A stretch of 7,892 bases of DNA, taken from the NCBI GenBank assembly GCA_030150315.1, contig JASLGB010000123.1, forward strand, positions 1 to 7,892, written 5' to 3'. The DNA comes from Dokdonella sp. GTDB lineage: Bacteria > Pseudomonadota > Gammaproteobacteria > Xanthomonadales > Rhodanobacteraceae. The notes under the pieces are model-generated. The model did not search any database. It was given only the letters and a program-made list of their open reading frames with translations, and was not told where the DNA came from. This document shows positions 1 to 6,133 of the stretch, in pieces (position 1 is the first letter of the stretch; each line of letters begins with the position of its first letter). The translations under genes were made by a program, and so were the position numbers.

Positions 1-2
1 TT

Positions 3-37
3 CCTGTCTCCCGCGGCGACAGGTGGCCCGTTGGGCC
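3..37. repeat. Two adjacent small inverted repeats at window edge
   Basis: CCTGTC (3-8) pairs with GACAGG (18-23) across a 9-nt loop. Directly beside it GGCCC (25-29) pairs with GGGCC (33-37) across GTT. Read on the minus strand these two hairpins lie about 110 nt downstream of the metH N-terminal gene. They could be part of the leader of the next minus-strand gene, probably the remainder of methionine synthase, or of a terminator. The window ends before this can be decided. The stems are seen directly; any function is inference. Confidence 0.35.
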
Positions 38-109
38 GGCAGAAGATCGGGACGAAGGCGGCGCGGTTTGGTTCAAGGCGCGTGTCGTGCTGCGTCCGGT
101 CGCTCCTGC

Positions 110-132
110 AAACTCCTCGCTCCGCAGAGGAG
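110..132 (-). terminator. Weak terminator-like hairpin after metH N-terminal gene
   Basis: On the minus strand CTCCTC (132-127) pairs with GAGGAG (118-113) across an 8-nt loop and is followed by TTT (112-110). It begins 14 nt past the TGA stop of the homocysteine methyltransferase gene. The stem is only 6 bp and the T-run is 3 nt, so termination would be weak or partial. It may instead leave read-through into the rest of the methionine synthase gene. Confidence 0.35.
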
Positions 133-146
133 GTCTCTTGATCCGG

Positions 147-1190
147 TCAGGCGGCGCGTGCGGCGGATGACGGAAGCATTCGCGGTGCCACTCCGTCCAC
201 CACCTCGGCGATGGCCTTGATGTGCGCTGGCGTCGTGCCGCAGCAGCCGCCGACCATATTGAGAAGTCCCGATCGCGCGAATTCGCCGATCAGCTCCGCC
301 ATCTGCTCGGGGGTTTCGTCGTACTCGGCGAAGGCGTTCGGCAAGCCCGCGTTCGGATGCGCGCTGACATGGCAGTCGGCGACCTGCGCCAGCATGTCGA
401 CGTACTGGCGCAGCTCTTTCGCGCCGAGGGCGCAGTTGAGGCCGACCGAGAGCGGGCGCGTGTGCGCGACCGAGGTATGGAAGGCTTCGGTGGTCTGGCC
501 CGAAAGCGTGCGGCCGGAAAGATCGGTGATGGTGCCGGAGATCATCACCGGCAGGCGCCCGCCGCGCGCGTCGAATTCTTCCTCGATCGCATACAGCGCG
601 GCCTTGGCGTTCAAGGTGTCGAAGATCGTCTCGACCATCAGGGTATCGGCGCCGCCGTCGATGAGCGCGGCCGTGGCTTCGCGGTAGGCCACGCGCAGCT
701 CCTCGAAACTGGTGTTGCGAAAGCCCGGGTCGTTGACGTCGGGGCTGATCGAGGCGGTGCGGCTGGTGGGGCCGAGCACGCCGATGACAAAGCGGGGCTG
801 GTCGGGCGTCTTCGCCTCGGCTGCGTCGCAGCAGGCGCGGGCCAGGCGCGCGCCTTCCGCGTTGATCTCGTGCACCAGGTGTTCGAGGTGGTAGTCGGCC
901 TGACTGATCGATGTCGCGTTGAACGTGTTCGTCTCGACGAAGTCGGCGCCGGCATCGAGATAGGCCGCATGGATCGCGCCGATCACATCCGGTCGCGTCA
1001 GCGTCAGCAGGTCGTTGTTGCCCTTGAGGTCGTGCGCGTGGTCGGCGAAGCGCTCGCCGCGATAGTCGGCCTCGTCCAGGCGGTAACCCTGCACCATCGT
1101 GCCCATCGCGCCGTCGATGACAAGGATGCGCCGCGCCAGTGCGGCGTAGAGGGCTTCGACGCGCGACGGATTCAGGTAGGGCAGGGTCAT
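147..1190 (-). CDS. metH: Homocysteine S-methyltransferase domain of split cobalamin-dependent methionine synthase
   Basis: 347-aa cytoplasmic protein matching only the N-terminal homocysteine-binding barrel of MetH (Hcy-binding/S-methyltransferase domain). In this family the barrel transfers a methyl group from methylcobalamin to homocysteine, giving methionine. Visible motifs are IDGAMGTMVQ (25-34), ADFVETNTFNAT (82-93), GLNCALGAKEL (250-260) and MVGGCCGTTPAHI (312-324). Cys253, Cys316 and Cys317 are the three zinc thiolates, offset by 6 from E. coli Cys247/310/311. The full-length enzyme has about 1200 residues with folate, cobalamin and reactivation domains; this gene stops cleanly after the barrel, as in Xanthomonadales where metH is divided into two genes. 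The start is fixed by GAGGAAG just upstream and by a 4-nt ATGA overlap with the preceding regulator gene, implying translational coupling. It must work with a separate B12/folate subunit, presumably encoded to the left of the window. Confidence 0.93.
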   Translation of the reverse strand: MTLPYLNPSRVEALYAALARRILVIDGAMGTMVQGYRLDEADYRGERFADHAHDLKGNNDLLTLTRPDVIGAIHAAYLDAGADFVETNTFNATSISQADYHLEHLVHEINAEGARLARACCDAAEAKTPDQPRFVIGVLGPTSRTASISPDVNDPGFRNTSFEELRVAYREATAALIDGGADTLMVETIFDTLNAKAALYAIEEEFDARGGRLPVMISGTITDLSGRTLSGQTTEAFHTSVAHTRPLSVGLNCALGAKELRQYVDMLAQVADCHVSAHPNAGLPNAFAEYDETPEQMAELIGEFARSGLLNMVGGCCGTTPAHIKAIAEVVDGVAPRMLPSSAARAA

Positions 1191-2113
1191 GGCTTCCTCG
1201 CCAGCAGGCTCAAGACTTCGAAATGCGGCGCACGGCGCTCACGGGTCAGGCGCTCGCAGGCGACGACTTCAAGGTCGGCCTTGCGCGCGAAGCCGCACAA
1301 TTCCTCGACGGTGAAGCCGAGATTGCGGTGCTCGAACGGCTCCACCGTGGTCCGGTGCGCGTGCTTGCCGAGGGTTGCGGCCAGCAGGCGTCCACCGGGG
1401 CGCAGCACGCGCGCGGCCTCCTGGATGGCCAGCGCGGGTTGCTCGCTGTAAGTCAGCGCGTGCATCAGCAGCACGAGGTCGAACGAGGCATCGGCCGACT
1501 CCAGCGCATGCATGTCGCCGACCTGGACGTCGACATTGGTGAAGACCTTCAGGCGTTGCCGGGCGGCGGAAACGACGCGCTCGCTGGCATCGACGCAGAG
1601 AATGGTACGGGCGTGCGGCGCGAGCAGTTCGGCCATCACGCCATCGCCGGAAGCGACGTCGAGTACATCGCCGGTCTCGACCAGATGGGTCAGGCCGCGC
1701 GCCAGCGTTTCCCAGGTGCGACCGGGCGAGTAGTGCCGTTCCATGTCGCCGGCGACCGTGTCGGCCCAGCCTTCGGCGCGCGCACGCTTGGCCAGCAGCG
1801 CCGGCAGGCGGCGTTCGTCGTCGTGCAGGATGGCGTCGTCGACGTTCTCGCGCAGGGCTCGCAGCAGCATGGCTTCCTTGGCGTCGAGCTCGCCGTTGTA
1901 GCGGTAGTACGACGACACGCCGGCGCGGCGGTCGCGCACCAGGTCGGCTTCCTTGAGTTTGGCCAGATGGGTTGACACGCGCGGCTGTGCCAGGCGCAGG
2001 ATCGCCGAAAGCTCCGCGACAGTGAGTTCCTCGCGTTCGAGCAGGGCAAGCAGGCGCACGCGGGTGGGGTCCGACAGCAGGCGCAGCAGGGCCGATGTGG
2101 CAGCCAGGTCCAC
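1187..2113 (-). CDS. ArsR-family regulator fused to a SAM-dependent methyltransferase domain (SahR-like)
   Basis: 308 aa. Residues 1-72 form an ArsR-type winged helix (LSDPTRVRLLALLE, then recognition helix QPRVSTHLAKLKEADLV). Residues about 130-308 are a class I methyltransferase fold with motif I VLDVASGDG (150-158), an acidic VDAS at 174-177 and post-motif VLRPGGRLL (236-244). The ELCVC metal-binding cysteines of arsenic/zinc-sensing ArsR proteins are absent (ELTVAEL instead), so metal sensing is unlikely. ArsR-methyltransferase fusions next to methionine-cycle genes include SahR, a regulator of SAH recycling and methionine synthesis. By inference, the methyltransferase domain may bind SAH or SAM as effector rather than catalyse. 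The start is GTG with AAGGGA (2121-2126 on minus) 7 nt upstream. The stop overlaps the metH start by 4 nt. A palindrome at its promoter suggests autoregulation. Confidence 0.85.
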   Translation of the reverse strand: MDLAATSALLRLLSDPTRVRLLALLEREELTVAELSAILRLAQPRVSTHLAKLKEADLVRDRRAGVSSYYRYNGELDAKEAMLLRALRENVDDAILHDDERRLPALLAKRARAEGWADTVAGDMERHYSPGRTWETLARGLTHLVETGDVLDVASGDGVMAELLAPHARTILCVDASERVVSAARQRLKVFTNVDVQVGDMHALESADASFDLVLLMHALTYSEQPALAIQEAARVLRPGGRLLAATLGKHAHRTTVEPFEHRNLGFTVEELCGFARKADLEVVACERLTRERRAPHFEVLSLLARKP

Positions 2114-2126
2114 GTATTTATCCCTT

Positions 2127-2144
2127 CATCTTGATTGAAAGATG
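2127..2144 (-). promoter_or_regulatory. Perfect palindromic operator candidate for the ArsR-methyltransferase regulator
   Basis: CATCTT (2127-2132), GATTGA (2133-2138), AAGATG (2139-2144): a perfect 6-bp inverted repeat with a 6-bp spacer, AT-rich in a GC-rich genome. It starts 7 nt downstream of the -10 hexamer and ends next to the ribosome binding site, so a bound dimer would cover the transcription start. The 18-bp size and symmetry suit a winged-helix dimer such as ArsR. Which protein binds is inference, with the adjacent regulator the obvious candidate. Confidence 0.65.
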
Positions 2145-2180
2145 GAGGCGCAGCGTAGCGATGCGCCGGGTTGGCGTCAA
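2145..2180 (-). promoter_or_regulatory. Sigma70 promoter of the regulator-metH operon
   Basis: On the minus strand a -35 TTGACG (2180-2175) is followed after exactly 17 nt by a -10 TACGCT (2157-2152). The predicted start lies near 2145, giving a leader of about 32 nt before the GTG codon at 2113. It lies between the terminator-like hairpin of the kinase gene and the palindromic operator. Confidence 0.6.
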
Positions 2181-2186
2181 TCGAGG

Positions 2187-2215
2187 CGTCGCGGCACGCC
2201 CGCTGTGCCGCGACG
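2187..2215 (-). terminator. Strong hairpin ending the two-component operon
   Basis: CGTCGCGGCAC (2187-2197) and GTGCCGCGACG (2205-2215) form a perfect 11-bp stem with a 7-nt loop, starting 1 nt after the kinase TGA codon on the minus strand. There is no T-run after it, so it may act with Rho or as a 3'-end stabiliser rather than as a classic intrinsic terminator. It separates the kinase gene from the promoter of the next operon. Confidence 0.6.
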
Positions 2216-2216
2216 T

Positions 2217-3548
2217 TCAGTGCAGCGGAATGCGCAGGCGGGCGACGAGGCCGCCGCCATCGCGTGCGCGCAGCGTCAGCTCGCCGCCGACGCGGGCGGC
2301 AATCGCGTGCACGATCGACAGGCCGAGGCCGGCACCGTCCTTCGGGCCGCGTCCCTGGTCGCCGCGCCAGAAGCGCTGGCCGATGCGCTGCCACTGTTCC
2401 GCGTCCAGTCCCGGGCCGTGGTCGGACACGGCGAGGGTGGCTTGGCGCGCGGTCTGGTCGAAGCTCACGTAGAGTGCAACGGGCCGGTCTGCCGGCGAGT
2501 AGCGCAGCGCGTTGTCGAGCAGGTTGCGCAGGCTGGTTTCGAGCAGGGATCGCGGGACCGGCGTGTCGTGATCGCGGCCGTGGACGTGGCAGTTCACGCG
2601 CTGCGCATCGGCGGCGCCCAGATGCCGGGTCAGCTCCTCGATCACGGCCACCACCGACGGGCAGGCATCTTCCGGCGCCGCGGGCGCTTCGGTGCGGACC
2701 AGAGCCATCATCTGCTCCAGCGTGCGGCGCAGGCGCTCGACGCCTTCGCCGGCATGCTGCAGCGACTGGCGGACGACATCGCCTTCGGCGAGGCGTGCGA
2801 CTTGCAGATGCGTGTCGATCGCGGTCAGCGGGGTGCGCAGTTCGTGCGCTGCCGCGTCGGTGAAGGCGCGCTGGTCGGCGAGCGTGCGCGCCAGTCGTTC
2901 CAGCAGTCCGTTCAATGCATCGACCAGCGGTGCCAGTTCGGCCGGCGCGTGGCCGCTGTCGATCGGCGTGGTGTCGTCGGCGCGGCGATTGCGCAAGGTA
3001 TGGCGCAAGATTTCCAGCGGCGACAGGCCGCGGCCGATGCCGATCCACAAGGCGAGCAGGCCGCCCACCGTGGCGATCAGGAAAGGGATTCCGGTGGCGC
3101 GCCGCATGCCGGCGACCAGCGCCTCGCGCATGTCGATGCGGTCGGCGGTCATGATCTGGTAGCCGCGCTCATCCTGCAGCAGGTAGATCCGCCACGGCTG
3201 GCCGTCGACTTCGCGCGTGCTGTAACCGAGGGGCAGGCTTTCCGGCCCGGCTTGCGGGGCGCCTTCGGTCTGCGCGAGCACGCTGCCCTGCATCGAGCGG
3301 ATTTCGCAGGCGATGCCATCGGCGCCGCCGATGCGCATCACGTCCGACCAGTGCGAGGGTGCCGCCGGTGGCGACAGCGCGGCTCGTTGCAGCAGGCCGG
3401 AGACCATGCGCGCGGACATCGCCAGCCGCACATCGAGCGTGCGCTCCAGATTGGCGTGCACGCCGCGCATCATCCAGGCGGCCGCGCTGGCCCAGAGCAC
3501 GACCAGTGCAAGGCCGACCAGCAGCACGGCGCGCAGACGCAGGCTCAT
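2217..3548 (-). CDS. QseC-type membrane sensor histidine kinase
   Basis: 443-aa inner-membrane kinase. Segments in order: transmembrane helix 1 (about 6-27), periplasmic sensor region (about 28-150), transmembrane helix 2 (about 153-172), HAMP linker (about 173-226), and a dimerisation/phosphoacceptor H-box FTDAAAHELRTPL (229-241) with His235. The ATPase domain has N-box LRNLLDNALRYSP (340-352), G1 SDHGPG (375-380), F-box QRFWR (391-395) and G2 GAGLGLSIVHA (405-415). Length and layout fit QseC/PmrB kinases. It should phosphorylate the regulator encoded just upstream. The chosen ATG overlaps the regulator stop by 4 nt (ATGA, 3545-3548); another in-frame ATG four codons earlier is possible. The frame stays open further upstream through the regulator gene, but that part is an out-of-frame shadow. 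The signal sensed is unknown; periplasmic redox or envelope state is inferred from the neighbouring disulfide genes. Confidence 0.92.
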   Translation of the reverse strand: MSLRLRAVLLVGLALVVLWASAAAWMMRGVHANLERTLDVRLAMSARMVSGLLQRAALSPPAAPSHWSDVMRIGGADGIACEIRSMQGSVLAQTEGAPQAGPESLPLGYSTREVDGQPWRIYLLQDERGYQIMTADRIDMREALVAGMRRATGIPFLIATVGGLLALWIGIGRGLSPLEILRHTLRNRRADDTTPIDSGHAPAELAPLVDALNGLLERLARTLADQRAFTDAAAHELRTPLTAIDTHLQVARLAEGDVVRQSLQHAGEGVERLRRTLEQMMALVRTEAPAAPEDACPSVVAVIEELTRHLGAADAQRVNCHVHGRDHDTPVPRSLLETSLRNLLDNALRYSPADRPVALYVSFDQTARQATLAVSDHGPGLDAEQWQRIGQRFWRGDQGRGPKDGAGLGLSIVHAIAARVGGELTLRARDGGGLVARLRIPLH

Positions 3549-4210
3549 GGCCGCCGCCATCCGAGGCGCCAGCCAAGGCCGCGCACGGTTTCGATCGATT
3601 CGCTGCCGAGCTTGCGCCGGATGTTGTGGATATGCACGTTGAGGGCGTTGCTGCCGACCGATTCGGTCAGGCCGTACAGGCGCTCGTGCAGGGCATCGGC
3701 GTCGAACCAGCGGCCGTGGCCGCTGGCCAGATGGGTCAGCAGGTCGATCTCGCGGCGCGACAGCTCGACCGGTTGCCCGTTCAGCCACGCCAGCCCGCTG
3801 TCGGGCTCCAGCCGCAGCGGGCCCGCTGCGATCGTCTGTGCCGTGCGGCCCTGACTGCGGCGCACGATGGCGTGCAGGCGGGCGGCCGCCTCGCGCAGGT
3901 CGAACGGCTTGACCAGATAGTCGTCGGCTCCGGCGTGCAGTCCGGCCAAGCGGTGCTCGACGGCATCGCGTGCGGTGACGATCAGCACCGGCAAGGTGGG
4001 TTCGACGGCGCGCAGGGTGGCGAGCAGATCCAGGCCGTCGCGATCGGGCAGGCCGAGGTCGAGAATCAGCGCATCGAAGGTGTTTTCCGCGTGCATGGTT
4101 TCCGCCGACCGTGCATCCGGCGCATGTTCGGCACTGATGCCGTGCACGCGCAGGCCGGCAAGGACTCCGCTCGCGATCAAGGGATCGTCTTCCACCAGAA
4201 GTACGCGCAT
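3545..4210 (-). CDS. QseB/PmrA-type OmpR-family response regulator
   Basis: 221-aa cytoplasmic DNA-binding regulator. The receiver domain (1-117) has acidic pair Glu7-Asp8-Asp9, phosphoacceptor Asp51 in LILDLGLPDRDG, Thr79 and Lys101 (LVKPFDL). The OmpR-type winged helix (about 128-220) shows ELSRREIDLLTHLASGHGR, SNALNVHIHNIRRKLG and the wing motif ETVRGLGWRL. The length matches QseB. The start MRVLLVEDD was chosen because it is the canonical OmpR-family beginning and has GGA about 8 nt upstream; an ATG three codons earlier has no proper ribosome binding site. It is transcribed with the kinase and divergently from the TlpA/DsbG-type operon. A PmrA-like direct repeat lies in the divergent spacer, so both self-regulation and control of the redox genes are plausible. 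Confidence 0.93.
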   Translation of the reverse strand: MRVLLVEDDPLIASGVLAGLRVHGISAEHAPDARSAETMHAENTFDALILDLGLPDRDGLDLLATLRAVEPTLPVLIVTARDAVEHRLAGLHAGADDYLVKPFDLREAAARLHAIVRRSQGRTAQTIAAGPLRLEPDSGLAWLNGQPVELSRREIDLLTHLASGHGRWFDADALHERLYGLTESVGSNALNVHIHNIRRKLGSESIETVRGLGWRLGWRRP

Positions 4211-4484
4211 CGACGACATCCATCCACGAATCGGCACATGGTAGGCGCGTGCCGTGCGCGCGACCAAATCGCGCCGGCGCGGTTCGGGCCGTTGTCCGCG
4301 CGTGCGTGGCAAGGAGGTCGGCGGACTTAATTTTCGATTAATCGCGGCCGAGGATGCTTGTCGACTTGCATCGAACCGGAGATTCCGACGCAATGATTCC
4401 CGCGAGTTTCGCGCCCATCGGGCGGGGCCGTTGTGCTTCCACTGCGCGCCTTGGCGATGCCCGTCTGCCCGGGTGGCTGTTTCG
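4211..4484. other. Divergent intergenic region with regulatory elements
   Basis: A 274-nt spacer between the minus-strand regulator gene and the plus-strand thioredoxin gene. It contains GCGCGA/TCGCGC (4258-4263/4269-4274, 5-nt spacer), a PmrA-like direct repeat (4326-4342), and GATGC/GCATC arms around a central GTCGAC (4353-4372). A perfect Shine-Dalgarno match AAGGAGGT (4311-4318) has no start codon at a usable distance and is taken as chance. The plus-strand frame stays open upstream of 4485 but shows no domain there. Convincing -10/-35 pairs could not be picked by eye. Confidence 0.5.
4326..4342. promoter_or_regulatory. PmrA/QseB-type binding site (HTTAAD-N5-HTTAAD)
   Basis: CTTAAT (4326-4331), TTTCG (4332-4336), ATTAAT (4337-4342). 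Both hexamers fit HTTAAD and are separated by exactly 5 nt, one helical turn from centre to centre, as in the known PmrA box. The pattern also fits on the opposite strand (ATTAAT-N5-ATTAAG). It is an AT-rich island in a GC-rich spacer, 116 nt from the response regulator start and 143 nt from the thioredoxin gene start. Recognition by the neighbouring QseB/PmrA-like regulator is inference. Confidence 0.55.
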
Positions 4485-5318
4485 ATGACCTCGCTCGGTC
4501 CTTTTTCCCTGCAGACGGTGGCGGTCGTCTTCGCCTTGCTGATGGCGTGGCGCGTGCCGGGCTGGGTTGCGCGCGGTGACATGGCGCGCCGGCAGGCGGC
4601 GGCCAGCATCGTGCTGGATGCGATCCTGATTGGGCTGCTGGCGGCGCGCCTCAGCTACATCCTGCGCTGGTGGCCCGACTATCTGGCCGCGCCGTTCTCG
4701 ATGATTGCCATCGCCGATGGCGGATTCCATGCGTGGAGTGGAGTGGTTGCCGCGCTCGCCTTCGCGTATTGGCGGACACGCGCGCGATTGCCACTGCGCC
4801 TGCCGGCGCTGGCCGGCATCGCCGCGGGAATGGCGGCGTGGCTCGCGGTGCGCGGTGTGCTGGCCCTGTTGCAGGGCTCGGCACCGCCGTTGCCGGATCT
4901 GGCGCTGACGACTCTGGACGAGCGCCCCGCATCGCCCCTCGATCACGCCGGACGACCGGTCGTGATGAATCTCTGGGCCACCTGGTGCCCGCCGTGCCGG
5001 CGTGAAATGCCGGCGCTGGCGCGGGCCGCGCACGAGTATCCGGGCGTGTCCTTTCTGATGGTCAATCAGGGCGAGTCCGCCAAGGACGTGGGCGGATACC
5101 TGCTGCGCGAAGACCTGCAATTCGAGCACGTGCTGCTCGATCCGGACTCGCGCGCCTCGCAATCGGCCGGTACGCGCGGTCTGCCGACGACGCTGTTCTT
5201 CGATGCCAAGGGAAGGCTGGTGGACACGCACATGGGCGAACTGACCGGCGCACGCCTGAACGACCTCCTCCAGAACCGATTCAACCAGAAGCCGGCCGCA
5301 CGGCCCGCGCAGGAGTAG
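4485..5318 (+). CDS. Membrane-anchored TlpA-type thioredoxin with Lgt-like N-terminal membrane domain
   Basis: 277 aa in two parts. Residues 1-130 hold about four hydrophobic helices (about 8-22, 42-60, 80-96, 106-129). The stretch around LIGLLAARLSYILRWWPDY and FHAWSGVVAALAFAYW resembles part of prolipoprotein diacylglyceryl transferase (Lgt). The Lgt catalytic HGG-type segment is replaced and the family's later half is missing, so transferase activity is not expected. Residues about 133-277 form a TlpA/redoxin-like thioredoxin domain with NLWATWCPPCRREMP (162-176), active-site Cys168/Cys171 and cis-proline Pro234 (RGLPTT). The domain probably faces the periplasm and reduces a disulfide partner, most simply the DsbG-like protein encoded 2 nt downstream. 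The ATG at 4485 has GGGTGG 8 nt upstream; an in-frame GTG at 4473 is the alternative. Similar fusions occur beside dsbG in Pseudomonas (PA2477 type, from memory). Confidence 0.85.
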   Translation: MTSLGPFSLQTVAVVFALLMAWRVPGWVARGDMARRQAAASIVLDAILIGLLAARLSYILRWWPDYLAAPFSMIAIADGGFHAWSGVVAALAFAYWRTRARLPLRLPALAGIAAGMAAWLAVRGVLALLQGSAPPLPDLALTTLDERPASPLDHAGRPVVMNLWATWCPPCRREMPALARAAHEYPGVSFLMVNQGESAKDVGGYLLREDLQFEHVLLDPDSRASQSAGTRGLPTTLFFDAKGRLVDTHMGELTGARLNDLLQNRFNQKPAARPAQE

Positions 5319-5320
5319 AC

Positions 5321-6097
5321 ATGACCGCATTCAACCGCTTTGTTTCCGTGACGCTGGCAGTGCTGGCGCTGATGATCGTCCACGCCGCGCATGCGGCGGA
5401 ACAGAAATCCGTGCCGAAGGTCATCGGCGCGCTGGAGCGTCAGGGCCTGACCGGCGTGCGCGAATTCCCGGTCGGCGAGGGCTTGCGCGGATTCGCCGCG
5501 ATCGCCGGGCAGCAGCCGATCGCGGTGTACGTCACGCCCGATGGCAATGCCATCGTCGGCAGCCGCATCGACGCCGAAGGGCGGCGCATCGATGCCGATA
5601 CGTTGCAGGATCTGGTGGCCAAGCCGATGAGCGATGCGGTCTGGTCGAAGCTCGAATCGGCCACCTGGGTGCGCGATGGCAAGAAGGATGCGCCGCGCAT
5701 CGTGTACACGTTCAGCGATCCCAATTGCCCGTATTGCAACCGTTTCTGGCACGCCGCCCGTCCGTGGGTGGATTCGGGCAAAGTGCAGTTGCGCCACGTC
5801 ATGGTCGGCGTGATCAAGGCCGACAGCAGCACCAAGGCGGCGGCGATCCTGAAGGCTGCCGACCGTTCCGCCGCGCTGCTGGAGAACGAAAGCACCTTCG
5901 CCGCGGGCGGCATTTCGCCGGCTGCCAATGTCCCCGCCGATGTGCGCCGCATGCTCGACGCCAATCAGGAGTTGATGACCGAACTCGGTTTCCATGGCAC
6001 GCCGGCCATCGTCTTCCGCGACGACAGCGGGCTGGTCGACCGCATCAGCGGAATGCCGCAGGGCAATGCGCTGGAGAAGGCGCTCGGTCCGCGCTGA
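5321..6097 (+). CDS. dsbG: Periplasmic DsbG/DsbC-family disulfide isomerase
   Basis: 258 aa with a cleavable signal peptide (hydrophobic TLAVLALMIVHAAHA, probable cleavage after Ala25). An N-terminal dimerisation region (about 28-110) is followed by a linker and a thioredoxin-fold domain with FSDPNCPYCNRFW (131-143). The active site is CPYC (Cys136/Cys139), the DsbG form rather than DsbC's CGYC. VGVIKADSSTKAAAIL (162-177) resembles the DsbG segment at the same place, and the cis-proline loop is GTPAI with Thr227-Pro228. The role known for the family is to reduce or isomerise oxidised cysteines of periplasmic proteins, kept reduced by a membrane partner. The start is sound: AGGAG (5311-5315) lies 5 nt upstream inside the end of the thioredoxin gene, whose TAG is 2 nt before this ATG. 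The two are clearly one operon. The usual partner DsbD is not encoded here, so the upstream thioredoxin fusion is the likely reductant. Confidence 0.9.
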   Translation: MTAFNRFVSVTLAVLALMIVHAAHAAEQKSVPKVIGALERQGLTGVREFPVGEGLRGFAAIAGQQPIAVYVTPDGNAIVGSRIDAEGRRIDADTLQDLVAKPMSDAVWSKLESATWVRDGKKDAPRIVYTFSDPNCPYCNRFWHAARPWVDSGKVQLRHVMVGVIKADSSTKAAAILKAADRSAALLENESTFAAGGISPAANVPADVRRMLDANQELMTELGFHGTPAIVFRDDSGLVDRISGMPQGNALEKALGPR

Positions 6098-6133
6098 CGG
6101 CCCTGTCGTGATTGCCGGCACGTATCGGCCGGA

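Larger units (their letters stand above)
1..146. other. Intergenic stretch downstream of the metH N-terminal gene
   Basis: No supported gene. The minus strand has no ATG between the stop codon of the homocysteine methyltransferase gene and the window edge, so the next gene on that strand must start to the left of position 1. The stretch contains a terminator-like hairpin (111-132) and two short hairpins (3-37). The plus-strand reading frame that crosses it is arginine-rich, has no ribosome binding site or recognisable domain, and is not believed. Confidence 0.5.

Noticed and set aside
85..135. SAH riboswitch candidate on the minus strand (GCGAGGAG...TGCAGGAGCG)
   Set aside because: The resemblance to GAGGAGCGCUGC is partial. 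The closing CAGGCUCG strand and the GCGCUC pseudoknot partner are not found downstream.
222..1451. Long plus-strand open frame (409 codons) opposite the metH N-terminal gene
   Set aside because: It is antisense to a gene with clear catalytic motifs, is arginine/valine/alanine-rich, and has no domain. Long antisense frames are usual in GC-rich coding DNA.
2142..3854. Plus-strand open frame (570 codons) opposite the sensor kinase
   Set aside because: It is antisense to the kinase and part of the regulator, both with complete motif sets; no ribosome binding site or domain.
3549..4223. Extension of the kinase frame upstream to 4223
   Set aside because: The extra 225 residues lie inside the response regulator gene in another frame. 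The kinase's first membrane helix begins a few residues after the ATG at 3548, which overlaps the regulator stop.
4311..4318. Perfect Shine-Dalgarno match AAGGAGGT in the divergent spacer, perhaps a leader peptide
   Set aside because: No ATG, GTG or TTG lies at a usable distance downstream; the next ATG is about 35 nt away and leads to no credible peptide.
4485..5318. Annotation as a working prolipoprotein diacylglyceryl transferase
   Set aside because: Only part of the Lgt-like membrane region is present and the catalytic half is replaced by a thioredoxin domain with a WCPPC active site.
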